A DNA stretch of 64,000 bases from an uncultured Rhizobiaceae bacterium. GTDB lineage: Bacteria > Pseudomonadota > Alphaproteobacteria > Rhizobiales > Rhizobiaceae. Both the position numbers and the translations under genes were made by a program. The notes under the pieces were generated by a model. It saw nothing but the letters and a program-made list of their open reading frames with translations. It did no database searches and had not been told where the DNA came from. Where the stretch lies: the NCBI GenBank assembly GCA_951813045.1, contig CATOTF010000002.1, forward strand, positions 2,852,001-2,916,000, written 5' to 3'. Shown here piece by piece: positions 1-9,715 of this stretch. How positions within the stretch are numbered: position 1 is the first letter of the stretch; the number at the start of each line of letters is the position of its first letter.

Positions 1-756
1 GAAGGTTTTGATGTCTTCCTTGTTGTTGTACATGCCTGCAGGGATGGTCGCTGCGCGGTAGAACGGATTGTCCGCAACAAGCTTATCGATTGCCGGGCCT
101 TCGACATCCACCAGATGAGCCGCGCAACTGGCCAGGGATTCCTGTGTCAACGCTGATGGGTGACCAACAAGCCAAAAATAGGCATCAATCTTACCGTCGC
201 AAACTGCGGCACCCGTTTCGGCAGATTTCATTTCAGCTGCAAGTTTCAAATCATTGCGCTTCCAGCCTAATGCTTCTTCGATGACTTCCCAGGTGCCGCG
301 TGTACCGGAGCCGGGGTTGCCGATGTTCATACGCTTGCCTTTAACGTCGGCCAGCGTATTTACACCTGAGGCATCGCTGGCGATTACTGTTACCGGCTCT
401 GGGTGGACCGAAAATACAGCCCGTAGTTTTTCAAACTTGCCAGCGTCGGCAAACTTCGAAGTGCCGTTATAGGCGTGATACTGCCAGTCCGATTGTGCAA
501 CACCGAATTCCAGCTCTCCAGCACGTACAGTATTGATGTTGTAGATCGAGCCGCCTGTCGATTCTGCTGAACAGCGCAAACCATGCTCTTTCCGGTTCTT
601 GTTCACCAACCGGCAGATGGCACCGCCTGTTGGGTAATAAACACCGGTTACACCGCCTGTACCAATTGAAATGAATTTTTGATCCGCTGCATTAACACCG
701 CCATAAGCAAGCGATACTACAGCAGTTGCTGCGAGTGTTTTGAGTATTTTTTTCAA
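1..756 (-). CDS. TAXI family TRAP transporter solute-binding protein (partial, C-terminus beyond window)
   Basis: Periplasmic substrate-binding component of a TRAP transporter of the TAXI class. The frame is open from a TTG start at 756 to the window edge (252 codons), so the ORF track missed it. A GGAGGA ribosome site lies 5 nt before the TTG. The N-terminus (LKKILKTLAATAVVSLAYGG..NA-AD) is a typical Sec signal peptide. The mature part starts with the family hallmark FISIGTGGVTGVYYPTGGAIC, followed by the conserved GIGNPGSGTRGT-like segment (MNIGNPGSGTRGTWEV). Family members are about 310-330 residues, so 60-80 residues are missing. The permease genes, if present, would lie left of the window. 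Substrate unknown. A LysR gene is divergent on the right. Confidence 0.9.
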   Translation of the reverse strand, partial: MKKILKTLAATAVVSLAYGGVNAADQKFISIGTGGVTGVYYPTGGAICRLVNKNRKEHGLRCSAESTGGSIYNINTVRAGELEFGVAQSDWQYHAYNGTSKFADAGKFEKLRAVFSVHPEPVTVIASDASGVNTLADVKGKRMNIGNPGSGTRGTWEVIEEALGWKRNDLKLAAEMKSAETGAAVCDGKIDAYFWLVGHPSALTQESLASCAAHLVDVEGPAIDKLVADNPFYRAATIPAGMYNNKEDIKTF

Positions 757-966
757 GATATCCTCCTGTCCAAAGATTGAACTGCGAAAGTTCGTTTATG
801 ATTTTGGGGAGATATGGTGAACGAGCGAAAAAAATTAACTCCAATTCCACCATTCCTCCAGTGGAGTATGTGCCTCAATTTCCAGCTTTTCCAATGCAAT
901 TTATGCATCAAATTTGCCACTGTTATAAAGTAATTGCGAAATATTCGAATTAATACATGATGTGCA
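757..966. promoter_or_regulatory. Divergent promoter region between TAXI protein and LysR genes
   Basis: AT-rich 210-bp spacer between divergently oriented genes, the usual place for a LysR binding site. It holds an 11-bp perfect inverted repeat, ctcca-g-tggag, at 856-866. That this is the LysR operator is inference; no promoter hexamers are convincing by eye. Confidence 0.35.
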
Positions 967-1887
967 ATGTGTTTTTTGCATGAAATGGACGGCAGCTTGA
1001 ATATAAATTGGTTGAAAGATTATTTAGCATTGGTTGAAATGCGGCATTTCACCAGAGCGGCGGCAAGACGCAGCATTTCACAAGCCGCTTTTAGCCGACG
1101 CATAAAATCCCTTGAAAATTGGTTGGGGACGCCCTTAATAGTTCGTGGTGGACGCGGGGTGCAGCTAACCCGGGAAGGCCGATTATTCGAACAGGAAGCC
1201 AGACACCTGCTTTCTCTAATTCATACGAGCAGGAACAATCTGCATGATGCATCGATTGCGTTGCGCGGACACCTGACAATATCCATGTCACAAACGATTG
1301 CCACAACCAGCTTTTCCACGTGGTGGGATAATTGGCGCGGCGGACTACCCGTTGATATCACAACCAGAATTGGCAACATCAGTGAAGCTGTATCCGACTT
1401 CATCACGGGCCATTCCGACCTCTTGATTTGTCATAGTTCACAGAAATTACCGGTGATGTTGGATCCTCACAACTTTCATTCCCATATCGTTGAAAAGGAT
1501 GAACTGGTACCAGTCGTAGCCGCCAATACTGCATTGGCAAAAAAAGTAGAATGGGCGCAACGCTGGGAGGATGTACCTCTGGTTCATTACGCTCCAAACA
1601 GATATTTTGCGCGACTGGTTAGCTCGCTCATAGAACAAGCTCCATTTCTCATTTCAGGCCCCGCCGTGGTTCAGACAGAAATGTCCGATGTCGTTTTAAA
1701 CTGTGTTGCGCGGGGAATGGGAATTGGCTGGATGCCCAGATCGGTCATTGCAGGGGCAAGCGAAATAACCATTATTGATGAGCCTTCGCTTACGATGGAT
1801 TTGGAGGCAGTTGCATTTATTGGCAAACACAGCACAAGCCAGTCCGCCCTTGATATATGGCAGGCCATTTGCAGTGACACTCTTTAG
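967..1887 (+). CDS. LysR family transcriptional regulator
   Basis: Transcription factor of 306 residues, the standard LysR length. An N-terminal winged helix-turn-helix (about residues 13-72: LKDYLALVEMRHFTRAAARRS.SQAAFSRRIKSLE) is followed by an effector-binding domain of the periplasmic-binding-protein fold. The start at 967 has no obvious Shine-Dalgarno sequence; the ATG at 985 (MDGSLNINWLK) is equally possible and closer to typical LysR N-termini. It is divergent from the TAXI transporter gene and convergent with the PLP enzyme gene, so either could be its target. The effector cannot be predicted. LysR assignment is firm, target is inference. Confidence 0.9.
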   Translation: MCFLHEMDGSLNINWLKDYLALVEMRHFTRAAARRSISQAAFSRRIKSLENWLGTPLIVRGGRGVQLTREGRLFEQEARHLLSLIHTSRNNLHDASIALRGHLTISMSQTIATTSFSTWWDNWRGGLPVDITTRIGNISEAVSDFITGHSDLLICHSSQKLPVMLDPHNFHSHIVEKDELVPVVAANTALAKKVEWAQRWEDVPLVHYAPNRYFARLVSSLIEQAPFLISGPAVVQTEMSDVVLNCVARGMGIGWMPRSVIAGASEITIIDEPSLTMDLEAVAFIGKHSTSQSALDIWQAICSDTL

Positions 1888-1917
1888 GCGCTGATGTTTA
1901 CTCGATCTTGTCCTCGA

Positions 1918-2976
1918 TTATACAGGTGGCAATATATCTTTGCCGTAGGCAAATATTCCCGGCGTCCCACCAGTGTGTACAAACAGGACTTTTTCACCCT
2001 GTTTAATAATACCGCGTTCAACCAGATCAACCAATCCAGCCATTCCACGACCGCTGTATACCGGGTCCAGGATTATTGCTTCAAGTCGGCCAGCTTTTTC
2101 GATTGCTGATCGAACCTTATCATTGAGATGGCCATATCCCGGCGCGAATACATCATCGTAAACCAAGACGTCATCGTCATTTTCCGCCGTTTTGCTTTCC
2201 AGCATTTTGCCTAATTCCGCAGCTCTTTTCTTGATACGTGCATGTTGTAAATCGACCGAGCGCCGGACACAGATGCCATGCACACGGGTCTTCCATCCAA
2301 GCGCGCGTACGCCACTTAAAAATCCGCTATGCGTTAGCCCGCTACCGGACGGTATAATCACGTGATCCGGTTCCACGTTTATATCGTCGAATTGTAGTTT
2401 AGTTTCCGCTGCCCCCAGCGCATAGCCGAGCCCCCCAAGGGGTGGATGATCTATCCCTAAATGGATAACATAGGGATTCCGCCCCTTTTGTTTGTGTAAC
2501 TCAGCCAAACGATCGAGATTTGCGTCAGCAGCAGCTTCATTCTCACCTTCAGGAAAAGTGTGAATTTCGGCTCCAAATATATGATCAAGAAGGACATTTC
2601 CCGAGTTGTTATAAAGCGCGTCGTCCTTGGGAACCCGATCTTCCAGCTGGACAACAGGATACCAGCCCAGTTTTCGGGTGGCAGCGGCGCAAAGCCTGAC
2701 AAAGTTTGACTGGACTGCACCCGTGATCAGCACGGTATCGGCATTTTGTTGTTGGGCTGGCCCGAGGTAGAATTCCAATTGTCGGACTTTATTCCCGCCC
2801 ATCGCCAACGGTTGAGCATCATCGCGCTTGATAAACAGTTCAATACCCAGATCATCGCCGAGTCTGACAAGCCGCTCTAGTGGCGTTCTGATTGGGCCGA
2901 GGTCCACTCGGGCATGCTGAGCGAGACCCGGCAAGAGTTTGTATTCTTCGACGTGATCAATTGCATCGCATGCCAT
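1918..2976 (-). CDS. PLP-dependent D-cysteine desulfhydrase / ACC deaminase family enzyme
   Basis: Fold-type II PLP enzyme of the family that holds ACC deaminase, D-cysteine desulfhydrase and L-cysteate sulfo-lyase. The Schiff-base lysine lies in FIKRDDAQPLAMGGNKVRQLEF (K63 from the start chosen), GAVQSNFVRLCAAATRKLG follows as the substrate loop, and SGSGLTHSGFLSG is the phosphate-binding loop. The ORF track starts 16 codons upstream (3024). I prefer the ATG at 2976 because a GGAG lies 6-7 nt before it, giving 352 residues, close to family length. Sequence alone does not separate D-cysteine, cysteate or ACC as substrate. It stands alone beside the sox operon on the opposite strand; a role in sulfur amino acid or sulfonate use is inference. 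Confidence 0.8.
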   Translation of the reverse strand: MACDAIDHVEEYKLLPGLAQHARVDLGPIRTPLERLVRLGDDLGIELFIKRDDAQPLAMGGNKVRQLEFYLGPAQQQNADTVLITGAVQSNFVRLCAAATRKLGWYPVVQLEDRVPKDDALYNNSGNVLLDHIFGAEIHTFPEGENEAAADANLDRLAELHKQKGRNPYVIHLGIDHPPLGGLGYALGAAETKLQFDDINVEPDHVIIPSGSGLTHSGFLSGVRALGWKTRVHGICVRRSVDLQHARIKKRAAELGKMLESKTAENDDDVLVYDDVFAPGYGHLNDKVRSAIEKAGRLEAIILDPVYSGRGMAGLVDLVERGIIKQGEKVLFVHTGGTPGIFAYGKDILPPV

Positions 2977-3271
2977 GGGCTGCTCCAAATATGAATTCCA
3001 TATACTCGCACACAGCAATAACAACGTGGGCGAGCCACAAGCAACCTGGAAATGGTTTAGAAGTTTGCAACAGACTAGGCGACCATCCTGACGCCCACGT
3101 ATATCAATATCCTAACCGCGCCGCCGGGTGTCGCGTAGTGTCGCAAGCACAAATTTGCTTGGCTTTATCTCACTTGTTACACAATAGGTGTCGGGGTTAT
3201 GAACGCTGCAATCCATTCCGTGATGGAAATATCCCGGAAATTGGCCCCAGAGGAGTTAATAGAAAAGTTCC
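2977..3271. other. Intergenic region upstream of the sox operon
   Basis: About 295 bp between the divergent PLP-enzyme gene and soxB. It must carry promoters for both, but no hexamers or strong palindromes stand out by eye. A GAGG lies about 18 nt before the soxB ATG. Confidence 0.3.
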
Positions 3272-4525
3272 ATGCGAAATTTTAACGCTCTCAATCTCGC
3301 GCGCGAAGCGCTTCGCGGCCATAAAGGTTGGGGCCAGCAATGGCGTAATCCAGAACCTAAAAAACAATATGATATCATTATCGTTGGTGCCGGTGGCCAT
3401 GGGCTCGGCACGGCTTATTATCTGGCCAAGGAACATGGGTTAAAAAACATCGCGGTTCTGGAAAAAGGCTGGCTTGGGGGCGGGAACACAGGGCGCAACA
3501 CCACCATCATCCGCTCTAATTATCTCTATGATGAATCAGCGGGCCTTTACGATCATGCGGTGAAACTATGGGAAGGCCTGACGCACGAGTTGAACTACAA
3601 CGTCATGTTCTCCCAACGCGGCGTGATGATGTTGGCCCACAGCGTATCGGACGTCCAACTGGCCCAACGGCACATCCATGCCAACCGGTTAAACGGCGTC
3701 GATAATGAATGGCTGACACCGCAGCAGGCAAAAGATTTTTGCCCGCCAATCAATATTTCAAAAGACAGCCGTTATCCGGTTTTGGGTGCGGCTCTGCAAC
3801 GACGGGGCGGCGTTGCCCGCCATGATGCGGTTGCCTGGGGTTATGCCCGTCAGGCCAGCGCCATGGGCGTCGATATTATCCAGAACTGCGAAGTAACGGG
3901 CATAAACCGCGCCCCTTCCGGCGAAGTAACCGGTGTTGAGACGACCAAAGGCACCATTGGTGCAAAACAGGTAGGGGTTGTCGCTGCAGGCCACACGTCC
4001 GTTTTGATGGAAATGGCGGGTATACAAATGCCGCTTGAAAGTTTTCCTTTGCAGGCGCTGGTCTCGGAACCTGTCAAGCCCGTCTTCCCCTGTGTTGTCA
4101 TGTCAAATGCGGTTCACGCCTATATTTCCCAGTCGGACAAGGGAGAACTCGTTATCGGTGGTGGCACCGATTCCTACGTCTCCTATTCTCAGACGGGTTC
4201 CATGCACATGTTGCAGGAAACGCTGGATTCCATCATCGAACTTTACCCCATGTTCAACCGCATGAAGATGTTGCGCACATGGGGTGGGGTTGTGGATGTG
4301 ACCCCGGACCGCTCCCCGATCATCGGCATGACACCGGTGAAAGGCCTGTACGTAAACTGCGGCTGGGGTACCGGTGGGTTCAAGGCCACCCCGGGATCCG
4401 CCAATGTATTCGCCCACACAATCGCCAAAGACGAACCCCACAAAATCAACGCAGGCTTCACGCTCGACCGTTTCAGAAATGGCCGCCTGATCGACGAAGC
4501 AGCAGCAGCGGCCGTGGCGCATTAA
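3272..4525 (+). CDS. soxB: Sarcosine oxidase subunit beta (heterotetrameric)
   Basis: Catalytic FAD/FMN subunit of heterotetrameric sarcosine oxidase, which demethylates sarcosine to glycine, passing the one-carbon unit to tetrahydrofolate and electrons to oxygen. The 417 residues match the family. The dinucleotide fold is at residues 34-62 ([24 protein letters not shown]), followed by the conserved [16 protein letters not shown]. His184 in [15 protein letters not shown] corresponds by context to the histidine that binds FMN covalently in known enzymes (inference from the motif). The C-terminal [16 protein letters not shown] and [15 protein letters not shown] are typical. It is first of the soxB-soxD-soxA-soxG operon, the order usual in alphaproteobacteria. 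Confidence 0.97.
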   Translation: MRNFNALNLAREALRGHKGWGQQWRNPEPKKQYDIIIVGAGGHGLGTAYYLAKEHGLKNIAVLEKGWLGGGNTGRNTTIIRSNYLYDESAGLYDHAVKLWEGLTHELNYNVMFSQRGVMMLAHSVSDVQLAQRHIHANRLNGVDNEWLTPQQAKDFCPPINISKDSRYPVLGAALQRRGGVARHDAVAWGYARQASAMGVDIIQNCEVTGINRAPSGEVTGVETTKGTIGAKQVGVVAAGHTSVLMEMAGIQMPLESFPLQALVSEPVKPVFPCVVMSNAVHAYISQSDKGELVIGGGTDSYVSYSQTGSMHMLQETLDSIIELYPMFNRMKMLRTWGGVVDVTPDRSPIIGMTPVKGLYVNCGWGTGGFKATPGSANVFAHTIAKDEPHKINAGFTLDRFRNGRLIDEAAAAAVAH

Positions 4526-4536
4526 GGGAATTCAAA

Positions 4537-4839
4537 ATGCTCCTTATCAATTGCCCTTATTGCGAAGATGATCGCCCGGAACTTGAGTTTGCCAATGCGG
4601 GGGAGGCTCATATTCATCGCCCGAAAGATATGGCGGATATGTCAGACGAGGCGTTTGAGGCTATGTTTTTTATTCGGGACAATCCCAAAGGTGTCATCCT
4701 TGAACGGTGGCGTCATGCCCACGGGTGCGGGCGTTTTTTCAATGCGGTGCGCCACACGGTTTCCGATAAATTTTTGAAAACCTATATGGCCGGTGAACCA
4801 CGCCCAAGCGACGATGAGATTACGGAGTTGATGAAATGA
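4537..4839 (+). CDS. soxD: Sarcosine oxidase subunit delta
   Basis: Small zinc-binding subunit of heterotetrameric sarcosine oxidase, 100 residues. The ORF track gives a falsely extended 186-residue frame; the true start is the ATG at 4537, 11 nt after the soxB stop. The expected ligands are present: C6 and C9 (CPYC) and the H..C pair in WRHAHGCGRFF (H60 or H62 and C64). The conserved segment RP.DM.DMSDEAFEAMFFIRDNPKG confirms the family. Its stop overlaps the soxA start (ATGA), which points to translational coupling. Confidence 0.95.
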   Translation: MLLINCPYCEDDRPELEFANAGEAHIHRPKDMADMSDEAFEAMFFIRDNPKGVILERWRHAHGCGRFFNAVRHTVSDKFLKTYMAGEPRPSDDEITELMK

Positions 4840-7808
4840 ATTCGACCTCGCAACAGGCATTCCGCGTCAAAGCCCGTGGTTCACGCATCGGTGCGCGCAG
4901 TGTATCCTTCACATTTGACGGCAAGACGTTCGAAGGTCTGGAGGGCGATACCCTCGCATCTGCCCTGCTCGCCAATGGCGTTCACCTGATGGGACGTTCG
5001 TTTAAATATCACCGCCCGCGTGGTGTTCTGGCCGCAGGTGTAGAAGAGCCCAATGCGCTGATGCAGATCAGCCGCGACAACTCAAAAACCACACCCAACG
5101 TCCGCGCTTCGGTGCAGGAAATCTACGATGGCATGAAGGCGCAAAGTCAGAACCGATATCCTTCGCTGAACTTTGATATTGGTGCGGTCAACAATCTATT
5201 GTCACCTGTTTTCGTCGCCGGTTTTTATTATAAAACATTCAAATGGCCCGCTGTCGCCTGGGACAAGCTCTACGAACCGTTCATCCGGCGCGCGGCCGGC
5301 CTCGGGGAAGCCCCCACAGAGCAAGACCCGGACCGCTATGCCAACCGATTTGCCCATTGCGATGTGCTCGTGGCTGGTGGCGGTGCGGCCGGATTAATCG
5401 CCGCAAAAGCGGCAGCTGACAAAGGCAAAAGCGTTATTCTCTGCGATGAAAACCCTGAATTCGGTGGCTGGTTGTTATCCGATACGGACATTCGCATTGA
5501 CGGTCAGACCGGTGAAGAATGGTCAGCCGAAATGGTGCGCCAACTACTCGCGATGGACAACGTGCGCCTGTTAGCCCGCACCACGTGCGTCGGTTATTTC
5601 CAGCAAAACATGGTGGTATTGAACGAGCGGGTGACGGAACATCTTTCGCGCCCCAATGTTGAACTTCCTCGTGAACGCATGTGGCAGGTGCGCGCCGGGA
5701 AGGTCGTCATTGCGCAGGGCGCGATTGAGCGCCACATGGTGTTTCCTGATAATGATCGCCCCGGCATCATGCTCGCAGGAGCAGCACAGACTTATCTCAA
5801 CAAATATGGCGTCGCCGTTGGCGCAAACGTCGGTGTCTACACCGCCTGTGACTCAGCCTATGCCGCCGCTTTTGATCTCGCAGAAGAAGGTGTGACTATC
5901 CCGGTTGTCATCGATCACCGGGATCAGGTGTCCGACGACATCCGCGCGCAGGCTAAGGAATTTGGCATCAAAGTCATCACTGGAGCCCATGTTTATTGCA
6001 CGACCGGCAAACTACGCGTTAATTCCATGAGCATCAGACACCACAAGGCGTCTTCGGGCAGTGAGGATTTCGAAATTGACGCGCTGATCACCTGTTCAGG
6101 ATGGACCCCGTCCCTGCACCTTTATTCACAGTCGCGCGGCAAACCCCAATGGGACGAAGCGACAAGGCGTTTCCTGCCCGGCGAAAGCCCACAGGAATGT
6201 GTGAGCATTGGTAGTTGCAACGGCACTGACGAACTGGCCGATATTTTTGTCGAAGCCGCGGAAGCGGTTGGCGGGAAGGCACAAAAACCCAAAATCGAGG
6301 ACGATGTGCCAACATCCAGCGGGATGGTCGGTGCCACGGGAACATCAGCGGATAAAGGCAAGGCTTTTGTCGATTTTCAAAACGATGTGACAGCAAAAGA
6401 CATTGCCCTCGCTGTGCGCGAAGGCATGCATTCCATCGAGCACGTCAAACGCTACACCACCAACGGCATGGCGACCGATCAGGGCAAATTATCCAATATG
6501 CACGGACTGGCAATCGCCGCCAAACTGCTGGATAAACCAATCCCGCAAGTCGGGCTCACCACCTTCCGTGCACCTTATACACCAACAACATTTGGATCGT
6601 TCGTCGGTCACGCAAGGGGCGCTTTATTCGATCCGACTCGCAAGACACCAATCCACGAGTGGGCAGTGGAACAAGGAGCGGAATTCGAACCTGTAAGCCT
6701 GTGGAACCGGGCGCGCTATTTCCCCAAGGCTGGCGAGACAATGGATGACGCAGTTGATCGCGAGTGTCAAACAGTTCGTAAAACTGCCGGAGTTTTCGAC
6801 GCATCGACATTGGGCAAGATCGAAGTCGTTGGTCCCGACGCCGCAGCCTTCATGAACATTATGTACACAAATGGCTGGGACAAACTGCGTCCCGGTCGCG
6901 CAAAATACGGCATCATGTGCCGCGATGACGGTTTCATCTATGACGACGGTGTTGTGGGTAAATTGTCCAGCACCCGTTTTCACGTAACCACCACGACCGG
7001 TGGGGCAGCCCGTGTGTTGAACATGATGGAGGATTTCACCCAGACCGAATTCCCCGAAATGAAAGTCTGGCTAACGTCAACGACCGAGCAATGGGCGACC
7101 ATCGCGGTGCAGGGGCCAAAAGCCCGCGAAATCGTCGAACCGCTCGTTAGCGGCGTTAATATTGCTAATGAAAAATTCCCCCACATGAGCGTGGCCGAAT
7201 GTCAGGTCTGCGGCGTCCCTGCCCGCCTGTTCCGCATATCCTTCACGGGAGAACTCGGCTTTGAAATCAATGTACCTGCTGATTATGGTCGCGCGGTTTG
7301 GGAGGCGGTTTGGGCGCGTGCCGAACCATTGGGCGCATGTGCCTATGGTACAGAAGCCATGCACGTCATGCGTGCTGAAAAAGGTTTTATCATCGTTGGA
7401 CAAGACACCGACGGCACGGTCACTCCCCACGACGCGGGCCTTTCATGGGCGGTCGCCAAATCAAAACCGGATTTTGTCGGCAAACGCGGCTTGCAACGCC
7501 CCGACCTCATCGCCAAAGGCCGTCGCCAGCTCATCGGTCTGAAAACCAAAGACCCAAAAAAGGTGCTGCAAGAGGGCGCACAAATCGTTGCCGACCCTGA
7601 GCAGTCCATCCCGATGAAAATGGTCGGTTTCGTCACCTCATCCTATTGGTCTGGCACTCTGGACCAATCCATCGCGATGGCCATGCTGGAAGATGGTAAC
7701 GCCCGCATGGGCGAAACTCTTTATGTACCAATGCCCGATGAAACCATCGAAGTGGAAGTAACTGGCACTGTGTTTTATGACCCTAAAGGGGAACGTCTCC
7801 ATGGCTAA
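4836..7808 (+). CDS. soxA: Sarcosine oxidase subunit alpha
   Basis: Large subunit of heterotetrameric sarcosine oxidase, 990 residues, full length for the family. Domains in order: an N-terminal ferredoxin-like domain (GLEGDTLASALLANGVHLMGRSFKYHRPRG, about 30-65), an NAD-binding pyridine-nucleotide oxidoreductase domain (CDVLVAGGGAAGLIAAKAA, near 175) and, from about residue 600, a C-terminal aminomethyltransferase-like (GcvT) folate domain that takes up the one-carbon group. It overlaps soxD by 4 bp and soxG by 8 bp. No frameshift or missing block is seen. The enzyme is cytoplasmic. Confidence 0.97.
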   Translation: MNSTSQQAFRVKARGSRIGARSVSFTFDGKTFEGLEGDTLASALLANGVHLMGRSFKYHRPRGVLAAGVEEPNALMQISRDNSKTTPNVRASVQEIYDGMKAQSQNRYPSLNFDIGAVNNLLSPVFVAGFYYKTFKWPAVAWDKLYEPFIRRAAGLGEAPTEQDPDRYANRFAHCDVLVAGGGAAGLIAAKAAADKGKSVILCDENPEFGGWLLSDTDIRIDGQTGEEWSAEMVRQLLAMDNVRLLARTTCVGYFQQNMVVLNERVTEHLSRPNVELPRERMWQVRAGKVVIAQGAIERHMVFPDNDRPGIMLAGAAQTYLNKYGVAVGANVGVYTACDSAYAAAFDLAEEGVTIPVVIDHRDQVSDDIRAQAKEFGIKVITGAHVYCTTGKLRVNSMSIRHHKASSGSEDFEIDALITCSGWTPSLHLYSQSRGKPQWDEATRRFLPGESPQECVSIGSCNGTDELADIFVEAAEAVGGKAQKPKIEDDVPTSSGMVGATGTSADKGKAFVDFQNDVTAKDIALAVREGMHSIEHVKRYTTNGMATDQGKLSNMHGLAIAAKLLDKPIPQVGLTTFRAPYTPTTFGSFVGHARGALFDPTRKTPIHEWAVEQGAEFEPVSLWNRARYFPKAGETMDDAVDRECQTVRKTAGVFDASTLGKIEVVGPDAAAFMNIMYTNGWDKLRPGRAKYGIMCRDDGFIYDDGVVGKLSSTRFHVTTTTGGAARVLNMMEDFTQTEFPEMKVWLTSTTEQWATIAVQGPKAREIVEPLVSGVNIANEKFPHMSVAECQVCGVPARLFRISFTGELGFEINVPADYGRAVWEAVWARAEPLGACAYGTEAMHVMRAEKGFIIVGQDTDGTVTPHDAGLSWAVAKSKPDFVGKRGLQRPDLIAKGRRQLIGLKTKDPKKVLQEGAQIVADPEQSIPMKMVGFVTSSYWSGTLDQSIAMAMLEDGNARMGETLYVPMPDETIEVEVTGTVFYDPKGERLHG

Positions 7809-8355
7809 ACCTGCAATCGCTCTTCGCCATACTCCAACCGAAGGTCATAATTTTGCTAATGGTGTGGTTTCCGTCAGTACGGCTGCACCAGCATCCCGTA
7901 TCAGCCTCCGAGCCACTCCCCTTGGTGCAAACAGTTTTGGGAAATCACTGGGTTTGGACTTACCTAAAAAACCGTCAGGTTCGGCCGCCAAAGGAGGTAA
8001 ATTTGCTCTTTGGCTTGGGCCCGATGAATGGCTGATTATCGACGAGAAAAATCAAGACATTTCTCTAGTGCCCAAAACTGCTAGCACGCAATTATCTGCA
8101 GTCGACATTTCTCATCGCAATGCCGCCTATTTTATCAGTGGAAATGGCGCAGAAAACACGCTAAACGCTGCTTGCCCTCGCAATCTCTCGCTGTCGGAAT
8201 TTCCTGTTGGAAGCGCCACGCGGACAATATTTGGAAAAGCGGAGGTCGTTCTGTATAGAACGCAAAACAATACATTCCGCATGGAATTCTGGCGTTCATT
8301 CACCCCATATGTTTGGGGCCTTTTGCTTGACGCTGCCAGGGATTCCAATAACTAG
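7801..8355 (+). CDS. soxG: Sarcosine oxidase subunit gamma
   Basis: Gamma subunit of sarcosine oxidase, 184 residues. The ORF track starts at 7777, but the ATG at 7801 (MAKPAIALRHTP) is preferred because GGGGA lies 8 nt before it and it overlaps the soxA stop by 8 bp, the usual coupling. The segment KFALWLGPDEWLIID and the later SAVDISHRNAAYFISG are the family hallmarks. It closes the operon: no folD, purU or formaldehyde dehydrogenase follows, unlike many sox operons, so the one-carbon branch is encoded elsewhere. Confidence 0.93.
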   Translation: MAKPAIALRHTPTEGHNFANGVVSVSTAAPASRISLRATPLGANSFGKSLGLDLPKKPSGSAAKGGKFALWLGPDEWLIIDEKNQDISLVPKTASTQLSAVDISHRNAAYFISGNGAENTLNAACPRNLSLSEFPVGSATRTIFGKAEVVLYRTQNNTFRMEFWRSFTPYVWGLLLDAARDSNN

Positions 8356-8494
8356 GGTTGTCCAGAAACCATAGAACAAGAACAGACTTTTCATATTGGT
8401 TAACCGAAGTGAGAGTAGGAATACCTTGTGTATTCCTTGAACTATTCGTGGCCAGCAATCCATGAACAATAACAAACGTCAACGGTGATCATAC

Positions 8495-9715
8495 TTGTCT
8501 GCCAGTCAAAACTCTTTGGTTGAAAACCGAGCGGTCTTCTTCATCGGTGGGTATGATTCCAAGTCGGCTGCCACGTTCTTTGACCGACAAGCCCGAGAAA
8601 TTGAAAGGTTTGACTCACTATGGGAAGTGCAAACCTGCGAAATATCCCGGCAGCAAATAAATGATGATACGACCGCTGTGCGTTATTCATCTACTGACGA
8701 GTCCAAACATTGGCGTTCCGAAACAGATTTTCATTTTATGACATTGGATGACATTGTACTGCAGAGGTTTGCTGATCCGCTTCCAATACGACTTTCGCGG
8801 TATTTCAGCACATTTTTCGACTATGTATTCAGCGGTACAGCGCAAAAATTCATACACCATGCGTGGCGGTTCTCTCTTTATTTTTTCTATCCGGCCTTCA
8901 TGATTTTGTTAACGGTCGCGATGAGCCTTTTCATTGCCATGCTGATTGGCGCGTCCAACATGCCCTATTCCTGGGGGGTGGCAATAGTTGCCTTCTTTGC
9001 CACTCTCGCCACCCTTATCAAGTTGGGTAGCAAACGATATTTTGTGCTGCATTTGATGGACTTGTGGAGCTTCTCACGAGATTTTATCCATGAGAATCAA
9101 CATGATATGAATCAAAAGCTGGACGCGTTGGCGTCGCAAATTGTATCTGCAGCACTGACAGAGAAATATGATGAGATAATTTTGATAGGGCACAGCACAG
9201 GGGGGGCATTAATATTGGATGCTGCAGGTCGGGCGTTCGAAAAAAACACTTCATTTGGCGAAGGGCATACCAAAGTTCACGTGCTGACTGTTGGATCGAC
9301 TGCCCTCAAAATCGGGCTCCACCCCGCTGCAGGCTGGTTTCGAGACCGGCTTGCCAACGTGTTTTCTTCATCTTCTGTTCGATGGGCTGAATATCAGTGC
9401 GTTTCCGATATCATCAATTTTTACAGATCCAAACCAGCGGATCTTATGGGCTTTGGCGACAAATGCCGCAATCATCCGTTCATAGATCGCGTGCGTTTAA
9501 GCAGGATGATCGCTGAACCGGCATATTCGCGAATGAAATGGTATCATTTTTTCCGAATTCATTATCAGTTCGTGTTTGGGAACACCCTCAAATACCAGTA
9601 TGATTACCCGGCAATTATCCTTGGCCCATCCAGTTTAGCAGATAGAACCCAGCGCCCGTTGGACTTCAATCTATCAATTACCGGGATTACCAACACGAAA
9701 AAGGAAACGGAGTGA
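8495..9715 (+). CDS. Membrane-anchored alpha/beta-hydrolase-like protein of unknown function
   Basis: Unrecognised protein of 406 residues starting with TTG; the ribosome site is weak (GGTGAT). Two hydrophobic segments near residues 128-150 (FYPAFMILLTVAMSLFIAMLIG) and 157-172 suggest a membrane hairpin. After it, EIILIGHSTGGALILDAAGRAF (nucleophile elbow near residue 232) marks a serine-hydrolase core. The N-terminus AVFFIGGYDSK resembles the first strand of the fold, so the membrane hairpin is inserted inside the hydrolase domain. Its stop overlaps the GTG of the next gene by 3 bp, so the two are probably cotranslated. The substrate is unknown; lipid or ester hydrolysis is a guess. Confidence 0.65.
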   Translation: MSASQNSLVENRAVFFIGGYDSKSAATFFDRQAREIERFDSLWEVQTCEISRQQINDDTTAVRYSSTDESKHWRSETDFHFMTLDDIVLQRFADPLPIRLSRYFSTFFDYVFSGTAQKFIHHAWRFSLYFFYPAFMILLTVAMSLFIAMLIGASNMPYSWGVAIVAFFATLATLIKLGSKRYFVLHLMDLWSFSRDFIHENQHDMNQKLDALASQIVSAALTEKYDEIILIGHSTGGALILDAAGRAFEKNTSFGEGHTKVHVLTVGSTALKIGLHPAAGWFRDRLANVFSSSSVRWAEYQCVSDIINFYRSKPADLMGFGDKCRNHPFIDRVRLSRMIAEPAYSRMKWYHFFRIHYQFVFGNTLKYQYDYPAIILGPSSLADRTQRPLDFNLSITGITNTKKETE